The position numbers were made by a program, and so were the translations under genes. A DNA stretch of 64,000 bases from Chaetoceros tenuissimus (taxonomy: Eukaryota > Bacillariophyta > Thalassiosirophyceae > Chaetocerotales > Chaetocerotaceae), in the NCBI GenBank assembly GCA_021927905.1, contig BLLK01000022.1:2666001-2730000 (forward strand), given 5' to 3'. How positions within the stretch are numbered: the first letter of the stretch is position 1; each line of letters opens with the position of its first letter. The notes beneath the pieces are model-generated. The model had not been told where the DNA came from. It saw only the letters and a list, made by a program, of their open reading frames with translations, and did not search any database. This document shows, piece by piece, positions 36,265 to 46,216 of this stretch.

Positions 36265-36627
36265 CTCTCTATTTCCACTTTAGATATGAAATAAATAATG
36301 ATTGAGTTGGATGTTGCGTACGAGTATTATTACAATTATCTCAACAAATGAATGAATAAAACATCATCTGAACATCTACTCCACATCATGCTGTGTTTTG
36401 TGATAATGACGTCGCATCCAGCAGCAGCATTGGATTTTCACCATATGGTACCTTGCCATTTATCTACTCTAATTTGTGGCTAGAGTGACGTCATTCTCAT
36501 CGTAGCTTTTCATCCATTCACCCCACCACAACACAAATCTATTTTGTTGCAACTGCAACAACAGCAATTCCATATTCTTTGTAATAGTTGCATCAACTAT
36601 TCTTTGCGGAGGTTTACTATTTTTACA
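36265..36627. promoter_or_regulatory. Divergent promoter region with CRE-like elements
   Basis: These 363 bases lie between two genes for predicted plastid proteins. A palindromic TGACGTCA is present at 36486-36493 and a TGACGT half-site at 36407-36412. In the diatom Phaeodactylum, TGACGT-type elements in a plastid carbonic anhydrase promoter mediate CO2/light responses through bZIP factors. Function here is inferred from sequence and placement. Confidence 0.45.
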
Positions 36628-38632
36628 ATGAAAATATCCACATCGACCGTTGTATCCTTTCTTTTCCTCTGCTCGCAAGGAGAAGCGTTCACATCTACTC
36701 CAAGTAAATTGGCAAATGCACCTCAAAGTTGGTCGAGACTCTACACTGCAAATGATGAGAAAACAGTTCGTGCAGAACTCAAAGAAAAAACTTCACTTGT
36801 TGATGCAGAAGATGAAATTAACTATCCAATAGATCTAGAGGAGACCATTGCCACTTCGCCTAAAGGATCCAAGGATCTTGAAAAAATGATTGCAAGAGCC
36901 ACCAAGCCTCGTGCATATCCACTTTTCCTTGCAGAGAAAGGAGCATTGTTGTTAGAAGACGCAATTAGTTCATTTGCAAAGTTTAGAGATTCAGAAAGTG
37001 AAGGAGGCTGGGAGAATCCAAATGAAGAAAACAAAAAAGAGAAAATCGTAATTTTGGGAACTGGATGGGGTGCAGCTGCTTTTTTGAAAGGAATAGATAC
37101 TAGCCTCTATGATGTAACTGTTATTTCTCCAAGAAATCATTTCCTCTTCACTCCTATGCTTGCAGGTGCCAGTGTTGGAACTGTTGAATTTAGAAGTATC
37201 ACAGAAAGTATTCGTGAGGTAAGTTTCTCCTAGTTATTTACTCATCTACATTCTTTCATCGATACATAGACTCATTTTTCATGTTAGATCAATTTGAAAG
37301 CTAATTACCTTGAAGGGTCAGCTGTTGATATCGATCCTAAAAATAAGAAAATTGTCTGCGATTCAGTTATATGTGAAGGAAATACATGTGAGATCAATGA
37401 CTTTGAGGTGGAGTATGATAAGCTTATCATGACTGTTGGAGCTCAGACAAATACTTATGGTATCAAGGGGGTTCGTGAGTATTGCTGTTATTTGAAACAG
37501 ATTGAGGATGCTAGAAGAATTCGTACTGCAATTGTCAACTTGTTTGAAAGAGCAAACTTGCCAGGATTATCAGATGAGGAAAGAAAGGCAATTTTGACTT
37601 TTGCTGTGATTGGAGCGGGGCCAACTGGGGTAGAATTTGCTAGGTAAGTTTTCAGTCCAATTGTCATATATATGGTATCGTTTGAATGCATACTAAATTA
37701 TTTATTTTGCATGACTTTAAAGTGAGTTGAGAGATTTCATCGAAAACGATGGTCCAAAATATTATCCAAACCTTCTCAAATTTGTCAGAATCAAGGTTAT
37801 CGAGGCATCACCAACCGTATTAGCACCTTTTGATAAGAGTCTCCAAGAAGAAGCAATCAAACAACTTACAAGAGATGTGAAATTAGATCTTTCAGTCAGA
37901 AAATTACTTCCTCAAGATTATAAGTTGACTGAATTACTTTTGAACAGCGGTGTTCAAGAAGTGACTGACAAGAAGATTATTTTGGGCGACGACTCCGAGA
38001 TTCCATACGGACTGGCTGTATGGGCAGCAGGTAATGGTCCACTTCCAATTACACTAAATCTTATTGAAAAACTTGGTGAAGGAGAACAGTCCGAAGCGCA
38101 ATCAGTTGCAAGGGGACGTGTAGCAGTTGACCCGTGGTTGAGAGTGCTTGGATCAGGTGGTGATATTTTAGCATTTGGCGATTGTTCATGCATTGTCAAT
38201 GGGCAATTACCAGCTACTGCGCAGGTTGCTAGTCAGCAGGGAGAATACCTCGCAAATCTTCTTTCAAATAACTATAATATGTGCCCTGGGGTTGATCCAT
38301 TAGCTGGAATCCTTTTACCCCCACAACCGGATAAAACACGATCAAAGAGCTTATCCGAAAAGATTGCAGGATTTGCTTGTCAGGCAGACTTCGCTGCACC
38401 ATTCCAATTTCTAAATCTTGGAATTCTTGCATACACTGGTGCGGGGTCTGCATTGGCACAACTTCAGCTGACTCCAGCAGAAAAGGGCATGGTGAAAGGA
38501 ACCGGCCAATTAGGTTTTGGAGTGTGGAGATCAGTTTACTTGAGCAAGCAAGTATCACTGAGAAACAGAGTCTTGGTCTTCTTCGACTGGGCTAAAACAT
38601 CTGTATTCGGAAGAGACATCACACGTATCTAA
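36628..38632 (+). CDS. Type II NAD(P)H dehydrogenase, predicted plastid-targeted
   Basis: Three exons, 36628-37218, 37288-37643 and 37723-38632, with 69- and 79-nt introns; 618 residues. The enzyme is a single-subunit flavoprotein that passes electrons from NAD(P)H to quinone without pumping protons. Visible: FAD-binding VILGTGWGAAAFLK, LMTVGAQTNTYGI-like segment, the NAD(P)H-binding FAVIGAGPTGVEFASELRDF (completed across intron 2), AVWAAGNGP and AFGDCSCI near the C-terminal FAD site. The N-terminus is a signal peptide followed by GEAFTSTPSK, an ASAFAP-like site, so I predict the plastid, where it could reduce plastoquinone; mitochondrial placement is an alternative. I start at the ATG at 36628 since upstream codons read as leader. 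Confidence 0.9.
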
Positions 38633-38702
38633 AATAAAAAAGAATTTTTTCCACTACAGTATTGGAGAAAACCACAATTTAGTTTATATAAGAAATACTA
38701 CT

Positions 38703-39752
38703 TTACTCTTCACTATAACCATAGGTCTGCTCAAATTCTGCAGCCATCTCGCCACGCTCCCTGTCAAGCTCTTCCTCTGCTGCGGCTCTTTCTTCTTCTT
38801 TGTCTGCCTTCTCTGCTCTTCGAAGAGCCTTGGACTTTCTTCCTCCCATCTTATCAATTTCTTGTCTTTCCAAATGAAGACGGCCAATGGTTTCTCCGAA
38901 GATGTTGGTAGTCTGGTTCTTCTTCTTCTTGGATTTATTAGCTGTTGGTTGCTGTACTGCAAGTTTCCATACATCTGGAGTTGCAAATTCGGTCCGTCTC
39001 AAATAGAAGTCCATATCAGGTCCAGATGGTGTCAAATATGGAACAGGTGTTTTGCCTCCTTGTGGATTCTTCTTCAATTTACAGTAGTATACTCTTTGAT
39101 GGATCAAAGGCTTTGCGTCCTCAGCGGCATTTGGATCAACAGCAATTGTAAATACCATAATATGATCGAGCCCACTAAGAATCAATTTATCAATAGGGTC
39201 ACCTCTGTAAAAATCAATGAGAAGGTTTTGAAGTCTCTTGTATTCCGAGTTCAGAGACCATGTGTCGCCCACAAAAAGCATCATTGGCTTGGATCCAATT
39301 CTCTTCTTTGGATTTCCAGCATAATCTTGAAGAGATTTATATCTCATAACTCCAAGCTCTGCAATATCTAATATTTTTCTATCAAAGGTTCTCCCAATAC
39401 ACAAGTTATTTGGTCTCTTTTTGTTATGACTCGCCAAGGCGAATAGAGAACAATCATTTTTCGTAGTTAAAAATTCTAGACTCTGTTGTCCTTCGTCGTC
39501 AAATGGCACAATAACATTATTTTTTCCAAGCAATTTTGCATATGGAGCCTTCATAGAACGAATATCTTTCAAAACAGTATGCATACTATCTGAGCACCTA
39601 ATTCCTTTCAATAGAAGAGAACTCTTTGCTCCTTCAACGAGTTGAGCTTCAACATGTTTTTTCATGTATCTGGTAACTCTCGCTTTTGGAGCTTTCCCCC
39701 CAGAAAGCTGCTTCAATCTAGCCTGCTTTCGTTGCTGTTCAGTTGGTGCCAT
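38703..39752 (-). CDS. RPF2: Ribosome production factor 2 homologue (Brix domain)
   Basis: Single exon, 349 residues, of normal family length. RPF2 works with RRS1 to place the 5S RNP on the pre-60S ribosome in the nucleolus. The Brix domain covers about residues 25-245 with KSSLLLKGIRCSD, LKDIRSMKAPYAKLLGKNN, LFALASHNKKRPNNLCIGR, GSKPMMLFVGDTW and HIMVFT. The C-terminal tail is Lys/Arg/Glu-rich, as usual. Confident by overall match. It is convergent with NDH-2 (70 bp) and divergent from the RRM protein gene. Confidence 0.93.
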   Translation of the reverse strand: MAPTEQQRKQARLKQLSGGKAPKARVTRYMKKHVEAQLVEGAKSSLLLKGIRCSDSMHTVLKDIRSMKAPYAKLLGKNNVIVPFDDEGQQSLEFLTTKNDCSLFALASHNKKRPNNLCIGRTFDRKILDIAELGVMRYKSLQDYAGNPKKRIGSKPMMLFVGDTWSLNSEYKRLQNLLIDFYRGDPIDKLILSGLDHIMVFTIAVDPNAAEDAKPLIHQRVYYCKLKKNPQGGKTPVPYLTPSGPDMDFYLRRTEFATPDVWKLAVQQPTANKSKKKKNQTTNIFGETIGRLHLERQEIDKMGGRKSKALRRAEKADKEEERAAAEEELDRERGEMAAEFEQTYGYSEE

Positions 39753-40094
39753 GTTTCAGTTGAGATGATACACAAAGTGAAAATGAGCAATCAAATTTGA
39801 AAGAAAAGATGAAGGAGTGTACTTAGTGTGTTGCGTTGTTGCGTTCATCGAGAGGAGAAAGTTTTCCTGGGAAAGATGAAGATGGGACTAAATGGGTGGC
39901 TACAAGGCAAAAGCTTTTGTCGCGCCAAAACTTTTGATGTCAGTCGCTACCATTCATTTTGGCTTTTCACAGGAAGTGAAGTAATTAGTGTTGAATACAC
40001 TGCATATTCGTAGAGACCGATAGCTTTATTCTCTGCAGAGAAAAAGTACTTTTCTAACTCTTTGAACTAAGGGAAAGCATCTTACATTCATATC
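39753..40094. promoter_or_regulatory. Divergent intergenic region
   Basis: A 342-base region between the RPF2 and RRM-protein start codons that must carry both promoters. No clear TATA box or repeat seen. Confidence 0.4.
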
Positions 40095-41345
40095 ATGTTC
40101 AGAAATCCAGTTGCAATATTCGTAGTTTTTCTTTCAATGTCGTTTTCCTCTAAAGTTCGGCCTTTGGTCTCTGCTTTTGTAAAAGCTCCGTATGCTTCAA
40201 GATTCAATCATAAAACTTTGCCTGTTGCATCGACTCGTCTTTTTTCTTCGTGGATGGACAAAAATGATGACTTTAAAAGATTTGATTCTAATGAATTCGA
40301 CTCATCTTCTTCCAGAAAAACTGATAAGCAGAGAAGAAGAAGAAATATCAAGCGAAAGGAGGATTTCAATGAAAAGCAGCAAACTTTTCGTGAGAATTTC
40401 AGAAATACGCGTGTGTTTGTAACTGGAATTCCTTCATATGCAAGTTGGCAAGACCTCAAGGACCATTTCAAAGTAGCGGGAGATGTTGTTTTTGCTTCAG
40501 TATCAATTGATTCAAATGGAGTCTCAAAGGGATGTGGAGTTGTACAGTTCGAGACTACAGATATGGCGAGTAATGCTATTCGTATCATGAGAGATCATCC
40601 AATGGATGGCTCAGTTCTATATGTGAGAGAAGATTACCAAGAAAATAGAGATGGAAAAGAATTGGGAGCAAAACGTGGTGCAACCCCTCCATCGAAATGG
40701 CGTTGTGGAGATGATACCACTCTATCTCTACTTTCAGATGATGATCAAGATCAAGTTCGCGCATTGATTAAGGCTCGTGATCAAGCACGAAAAAGACGTA
40801 ATTATGATACGTCGGACATTATCAGAGAAGATCTCAAAAGAAAGTTCCAAGTTCATCTTGATGACAGATTAAAGATCTGGTGGGTATCCAATGACAACAG
40901 TGTACCTCAAAATGTAGCCGATTTGAAAGGTGATGGTCGATGGGGTAAACAACAGCCATGGAGACATATACCAACAACCCAGGAAAACGACATGTGTGTA
41001 GATCCAGACCTTGTCAACGGTCTTCTTGCACAGAGAGACATTGCCAGAAGAGAGAAGGATTTTGCAACTGCTGATAGGCTTTTAGAACAAGCAAGAACTG
41101 CACCAGATGGCGATTTGAATTTAAGGATTCATGATGAATCACGTACTTGGAGAATCTGGACAATGGATCCTCCACCAAGCTTCCACGAACCAACCGAGAA
41201 GCCTATGGGACCTGCTGAGCAATGTATTGCAATTGTTGAGAAATATGATCCCTCCAAGGTGAACGAAGTAAAGACTTTGTTGGCAAAATTCCCAGGTCGA
41301 GAATACAATATCTTGAAAAAGATTAAGCAAAATTATAAAGTATAA
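40095..41345 (+). CDS. Predicted plastid RNA-binding protein: RRM plus two CysRS-tail-like repeats
   Basis: Single exon, 416 residues. Signal peptide then VSAFVKAP, a near-perfect ASAFAP plastid targeting site. After a basic Arg/Lys-rich linker an RRM lies at about 104-180 (RVFVTGIPSYASWQDLKDHF as RNP2 region; KGCGVVQFET as RNP1). Two helical repeats follow at about 218-265 and 308-360. Each has a form LIKARDQARKRRNYDTSDII...DDRLKIWW or LLAQRDIARREKDFATADRL...W, like the C-terminal helical tail of cysteinyl-tRNA synthetase (R..AR...DF..AD.IR..L). The end resembles other organelle RNA factors. A plastid RNA-processing or translation role is inferred. Confidence 0.78.
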   Translation: MFRNPVAIFVVFLSMSFSSKVRPLVSAFVKAPYASRFNHKTLPVASTRLFSSWMDKNDDFKRFDSNEFDSSSSRKTDKQRRRRNIKRKEDFNEKQQTFRENFRNTRVFVTGIPSYASWQDLKDHFKVAGDVVFASVSIDSNGVSKGCGVVQFETTDMASNAIRIMRDHPMDGSVLYVREDYQENRDGKELGAKRGATPPSKWRCGDDTTLSLLSDDDQDQVRALIKARDQARKRRNYDTSDIIREDLKRKFQVHLDDRLKIWWVSNDNSVPQNVADLKGDGRWGKQQPWRHIPTTQENDMCVDPDLVNGLLAQRDIARREKDFATADRLLEQARTAPDGDLNLRIHDESRTWRIWTMDPPPSFHEPTEKPMGPAEQCIAIVEKYDPSKVNEVKTLLAKFPGREYNILKKIKQNYKV

Positions 41346-41370
41346 ATGAAAGAGTACATTTATTTTGCAG

Positions 41371-42819
41371 CTATAATTTTGGTGTCATGTCTTTATTATG
41401 ATTGTTGTGTAGATAAGATTGCACTTCTCTTGGACCCTCCGATCCTTGCTTATATGAAAGGGGCCTGATAGATTCAAGCTCATGAAGAAGTGGAGTTAAA
41501 AGCTTCCAGCTTAGTTTCAACTCGTCATCTCGAACAAAGGAAGAGGAGTTTCCTTGTAATGCATCGTGGATGAGATTAGCATAGGCATCATCTCTTGTCT
41601 TTTCAAAAAGTTTTAATGTTGTACCTGCGTTTCGATTACCTAAGGAGACATACTTTTCTGGTTGTATTTTCATCTTCATGCTGTAGTATTCATCATCATG
41701 TAATCCTTCTTGAGTGTTGAAAGATAGTCTTGGTTCTTTCAATTGAATGTCCACCTCTGCTAACTTCTCGTTTAAACATTTACCTGCAATAAGATAAAAT
41801 GGTACCCCTTGCCATCGTTCATTGTCAATTGTCAACTTTATCAAACAGTATGTTGGTGTCCTACTTTCCGTCCGAACCAACTCCTCACAAAGATAACCAT
41901 CGTACTGTCCGACTATGCAATCCTTTAGTGTCGGCTTCTTTGTATCACGAAGTACTTGACATTTCGCATCTCGAATTGCCTCCGCTTTACAACTTGAATT
42001 TGTCTTCGGCTTCTCCATAGCAATCAAACACATTATTTGTATCAAATGGTTCTGAATAACATCTCTAATGATACCATATTCATCAAAATATCCACCCCTC
42101 CCTTCTAAACCGATTGTTTCCTTTACCGATATTATTACTCTTGACACATTCTCATTACTCCATATGTTGCTGATTAAAGTATTATCAAATCGAAAGGATG
42201 GTATAAATCGAATCACATCTTTTCCCAAATAATGATCTATGCGATAAATTTGCTGCTCTGTCAATAATTTTGATAAAGATGTGGAAAGCTGATTATAAGA
42301 ATCACTATCAGAACCAAATGGCTTCTCGAACAAGCATCGGTACTGATTCGAAGGTATTGACTTCATCATTGTCCGAATGGACTGTGTTGCAGTCGCGAAG
42401 AGATTAGGTGGAATAGCCATATAGAATAAATAGTGTATTGATTTTGGATTCTGAACATTCCTTTCAATACTTTCTCTCATTTTGCAGAAAGCATCATTGT
42501 CATTGTATCCACTTCCACGATGATAATAGCATAACTTGAGAAAATCTTTGACTTTTTGCGAGCTTTCATTTGTTTGATGCGTATTTATAAAAGGCAATAT
42601 TTTGCTATGCAAAGACTCGCGTTGAATATCTGACCTTCCATATCCATAGATAACAAGAGAATTTGGAAGAAATCCCCTTTCGTACAAAGAAAATATAGAT
42701 GGAAAGGTTTTTCTTCGCGCGAGATCACCCGATGCGCCAATTATTATGATTGCAACTGTAGCGTCTTTTGAAGTATAGTCTAGATTGCTGCTCAGAGATG
42801 ATGTAGCACTATCGCTCAT
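41371..42819 (-). CDS. G6PD: Glucose-6-phosphate 1-dehydrogenase
   Basis: Single exon, 482 residues, normal length. It oxidises glucose 6-phosphate to 6-phosphogluconolactone with NADP, the first step of the oxidative pentose phosphate pathway. Visible: nucleotide-binding IIIGASGDLARRK near the N-terminus, LFEKPFGSD, the active-site RIDHYLGKDVIRF, and DVIQNHLIQIMCLIAMEKP. There is no presequence, so this is probably the cytosolic isoform. It is convergent with the RRM gene, 25 bp apart, so the mature transcripts probably overlap. Confidence 0.95.
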   Translation of the reverse strand: MSDSATSSLSSNLDYTSKDATVAIIIIGASGDLARRKTFPSIFSLYERGFLPNSLVIYGYGRSDIQRESLHSKILPFINTHQTNESSQKVKDFLKLCYYHRGSGYNDNDAFCKMRESIERNVQNPKSIHYLFYMAIPPNLFATATQSIRTMMKSIPSNQYRCLFEKPFGSDSDSYNQLSTSLSKLLTEQQIYRIDHYLGKDVIRFIPSFRFDNTLISNIWSNENVSRVIISVKETIGLEGRGGYFDEYGIIRDVIQNHLIQIMCLIAMEKPKTNSSCKAEAIRDAKCQVLRDTKKPTLKDCIVGQYDGYLCEELVRTESRTPTYCLIKLTIDNERWQGVPFYLIAGKCLNEKLAEVDIQLKEPRLSFNTQEGLHDDEYYSMKMKIQPEKYVSLGNRNAGTTLKLFEKTRDDAYANLIHDALQGNSSSFVRDDELKLSWKLLTPLLHELESIRPLSYKQGSEGPREVQSYLHNNHNKDMTPKL

Positions 42820-43024
42820 ATTTCTAATTACACCTTTATCTAGCTACTATTTATTTAAATTTAAACAACATGTACTGGAATTGTTGTTGTAATGAACCTA
42901 TGTGTATCTAATAGAAATGTAAAGTGAGAAGGAAAGTGGTCATCAGTGGTCAGCCTCTCATTAATCTGTTTTCCAACCAGCACCAACACTCTTTTTAAGT
43001 AAGCAAGAGTGACTATCATAGATC
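42820..43024. other. Intergenic region left of the MITE
   Basis: About 205 bases that include the G6PD promoter side, ending at the target duplication of the inserted MITE. No other feature seen. Confidence 0.4.
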
Positions 43025-43499
43025 CAAAGCGATCAATGTGGGTCGTTTCATACAAAGGATTATGAGCCGTTCCATACAAAAAATCGTCATGCTAAGCTTA
43101 TACGTACGAGTACGTCATTTGTTTTGCAAAATAATTAGCTTTAAACATATCCACTTTAACTCTTCAATTACAGACTTTCTTAATTATGTAAGCCTTTCGG
43201 GCAATAAAAATATTATTTAATTACCAGCAACATTCAAGTCTACCTCTTTCGTGACATATATTTTATACATATGAATTCGTAAGATTTCTTTGCATTATTT
43301 TCTTATAATGCTTTATTAATTAAAGGATGTGTCTATGGTGTAACTAAGCTTATAATGAAAGTATTATACTCAATTATCAAAGTGTGAGAATGAGAAACAC
43401 TACTCTTAGATTGATTTTTTCAAAAACATAGAGAAAAGAAAGGGAAAAGAAGGGTCTTTTGTACAAATTTGTATGAAACGCCCCTCATGGCAAAGCGAT
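43025..43499 (+). mobile_element. MITE copy A, Mutator-like (9-bp TSD)
   Basis: Element body 43034-43490 (457 bp), flanked by the identical 9-mer CAAAGCGAT at 43025-43033 and 43491-43499. Terminal inverted repeats pair CAATGTGGGTCGTTTCATAC with the reverse complement of the right end, CCATGAGGGGCGTTTCATAC, with three mismatches. No coding capacity. The right end holds a perfect 12-bp palindrome TACAAATTTGTA. A related copy lies at 47917-48382 in opposite orientation. The 9-bp duplication is typical of Mutator-like elements; the class is inferred from TSD length and ends only. Confidence 0.85.
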
Positions 43500-43669
43500 A
43501 GTAGCACCACGCAGGGGGGGGGAAGCTCATCAACAAGCAAAAGAAGCACAGTGAATGTCATTTCATGTGATGTCGGCTAACTTGAGAGAGCTAATTACTT
43601 ATTTCTTTTGCTGGCACAATACTTGATGCATTGCCAATTCCTCTTATAAAAACTACTCGACCAACGAAT
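43500..43669. other. Leader region of the decayed receptor gene
   Basis: A 170-base stretch right of MITE A. It includes a run of nine G near 43516-43524. Nothing else identified. Confidence 0.3.
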
Positions 43670-44941
43670 ATGAGTCAAACATTAGCTGCTTCTATTGTCG
43701 GACTCTCTCACTTATCGCGTCCTCTACTATTGTTTATATGATTCATTCGTATGAACCGTAATGGATTGAAATCTTCCTACAGTAGAATCATCTTTGGACT
43801 AAGTATTGGAGACATCTTGTACACCAGACAGTCCAATGGCACTGGGTACAACACAATCTTGTGATTTTTTTTGGATTCATCATTCTTGTAGGAGGCCTAC
43901 TGACCGTTTTCTATTTGATTTTTCTCATTTACTTTTTCTGGCGAAGGGTGAACAAAATGGAGGAAAAGTATCTTCACATTTTGATTTGGCTATTGGCGTT
44001 GGTATTCCCAAGTATTGTAGCCTCATTAAAAGATTTCAATCCAGCAAAGTTCGGATCTGTATGCATCATTATTTCATATCCATATGGATGTGGGAGGGGA
44101 GAAGAGTATGATGAGAACTATCTTGAATGTACACGAGGGCAAACAGCTCCGGATATGGCAAAAGTCTATGGTATAATACTTAGGATATCACTGTTGTGTT
44201 TATTTGCCATGCTTTCTGCAATTACGTACCATGTGTACTCAATTGAGAGGACCTTTTCTAATAACAATGCACCCCGAGCAAATAGAAGGAGGAGGGTACT
44301 TAACGATAATGAGAATGTCAATGCCAACATTTTAGAAAACTTTCAGGAGGAAGGACTCAACAATGACATGACAAATGCGTGAAAACGTCAATGACAATCA
44401 GTCTTTGGATGAAAGCCATCACAGCCAAAATCCTCAAATCGATCCAGGCTTTCACGAGGAAGGAAGGAATGAAGAGGGAAATGAAATTGTCGATAACAAC
44501 AATGAAAGCAAAGAATCTTTGACCAAAAGATCCCTTCATCAGTCGTTCCTTTACATCGTGACATACATCATCACTTTCGACGCACCATCTGTTTTTTTGG
44601 CAAATCCAATACTCTTGGATACACAATACGATTTGCTTCTCTGGGTAATCGCCCTGCTAGTGCCAACCTATGGGATCTTCTTGATACTCATCTATACGCG
44701 GCCAAAACTTATGATACTCTCGGAAATGTTTCCCAAAGCTTCTTGGAGATTATGTTTTGCGGTTGTTGTAACTTCTGGAGTAGAAGTACGCCCTCCAAGG
44801 AATCTTCCACAAAATCTGGAGTATCAAGAAAATCCCGAGACAGAAACAAATGGACAATATTATGAAGGCTTGAGAAGGTCAATGATTGCAGCTTCGCGAT
44901 ATGAAGGGTGGCGAGTTGAAATCGAAGGTGACTCGGACTAA
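43670..44941 (+). pseudogene. Decayed 7TM receptor (diatom GPCR-like) gene
   Basis: Blocks in different frames line up in the order of a seven-helix receptor. Helix 1 (LSLIASSTIVYMI), then IRMNRNGLKSSYSRIIFGLSIGDIL, a GTTQSCDFF segment that normally starts helix 3, helices 3-5 in the frame 43861-44382, and helices 6-7 in the frame 44375-44941. At least four frame changes are needed, near 43700, 43735, 43815-43865 (one at a run of T) and 44380, so I call it a pseudogene. Sequencing error at homopolymers could explain some but not all. The family is a large stramenopile group faintly like Dictyostelium cAMP receptors. The two long frames could alternatively be read as separate short proteins. 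Confidence 0.65.
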
Positions 44942-45171
44942 TCCATGTAAGCAAGACTATACTAATGAAATGAGGGTTTGTCTATTACAATACTCTTCGC
45001 CATTTAGAAGTCTTCTCACTTAACAGTGCTTTAATAATTATCTTTGTAGTCGGGAATTATTCTGTAGACTTTTGAATCGAATACCATGAATCACTTTTCT
45101 GAAGAGATAGCCCCCTTTTTCAGTTTCGATTGATAATATTTTCTTTTGATTCTTCTCCAAAGTGAAACTTT

Positions 45172-45510
45172 TCAGAATGCTTCCTTTTTCTTTTCCATGG
45201 AAGAGATATTTCCAAATATCTTCCTCTTTAGTCTCCTACACAAAGCTCGAAAGATGATTGGAGTGGCAGGATCTCTAGCAAGCGACACAACAAAAGAGAT
45301 CATTGTTGGGAGGAATACGAGAACGAACGTAAACTTGATCAATGAGCATATTTTTTGGAATCGATCACGATCTCTAAAGTGACCGAGCCGATGTTGGTCT
45401 ACTTCACTTTTGGTTCTTGCCCTTGCTTCAACCACTATAGTAGTACTAATGAATAAGAGAAGAAAAAGAGTGCTGAAGCAGGAGTTCAACATTCTGCGAA
45501 GCATCATCAT
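45172..45510 (-). CDS. Small orphan protein with signal peptide and one membrane segment
   Basis: Open frame of 112 residues starting at three successive ATG codons. A signal-peptide-like start (CFSTLFLLLFISTTIVVEA) is followed by a charged stretch rich in Arg, Asp and His, then a hydrophobic segment FTFVLVFLPTMISFVV and a basic tail. I do not recognise it. The composition is protein-like, but it lies in a low-density region next to a pseudogene, so it may be chance or a gene fragment. Confidence 0.35.
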   Translation of the reverse strand: MMMLRRMLNSCFSTLFLLLFISTTIVVEARARTKSEVDQHRLGHFRDRDRFQKICSLIKFTFVLVFLPTMISFVVSLARDPATPIIFRALCRRLKRKIFGNISSMEKKKEAF

Positions 45511-46216
45511 GATGGATTATTGTTATACTTCTTTGTGTCGTATGCCCTTTTCTATTGTAAATGAAAATATTGGAATTTTAAAAATATTTACTAATAAAAT
45601 TTCGAATGGAAGAAGTACGACTGAAATGAAATTATTTTTAAATTTTGGATTTTTTGGACAGTAGGCTCGACATCCTACATATTTGTCGTGAACATATGTA
45701 ATTAAATATTCCTAATCTGAAAGAAATCTCTTGTGCACCTAGAACAACTTGGAAATTCTTCACGAACCTTCACACGAACTCAAAATTCTAAATCAATATA
45801 ACGATTATGACGAATTTAGCCAATCTTTGAATGAGGGGCAATTGTGTTTTCAAGCGTTTTTTCCCAAGAATCAACGACGTGGATTCAGCATTTTTTGGAG
45901 TGGCTACTACGGTAAGCAATGGAGAGTGCTGCATCATCAGGCCACACCACATGCTCAACGTACACTTACATTGTTTGAAACTATCTAGACAACTAAAGAC
46001 TTCTTTAGCATAGTTAGATACACATCTAATCAAAAGATACTACAGATCCATATTACATACAAGTACTATCCAAGTTCTGCCTGGCTTTGAAACTCAGTCA
46101 GTTCACCTTGCACATATATATAACCTTTTACTTTCTCACTAGAGCGACATTTTAGCCTAAGAATTAACGAATCTTCACCTCAAGGCCACAAATCATTTTG
46201 AATAAATATAGATACC
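45511..46216. other. Intergenic region upstream of the carrier gene
   Basis: These 706 bases hold the carrier promoter. Short frames here (79 codons plus, 81 codons minus) overlap each other and show no protein features. No repeat or RNA seen apart from the TATA-like box listed separately. Confidence 0.35.
46113..46122 (+). promoter_or_regulatory. TATA-like element of the carrier gene
   Basis: CATATATATA lies about 100 bp upstream of the carrier start codon, suiting a TATA box with a short leader. Inferred. Confidence 0.4.
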
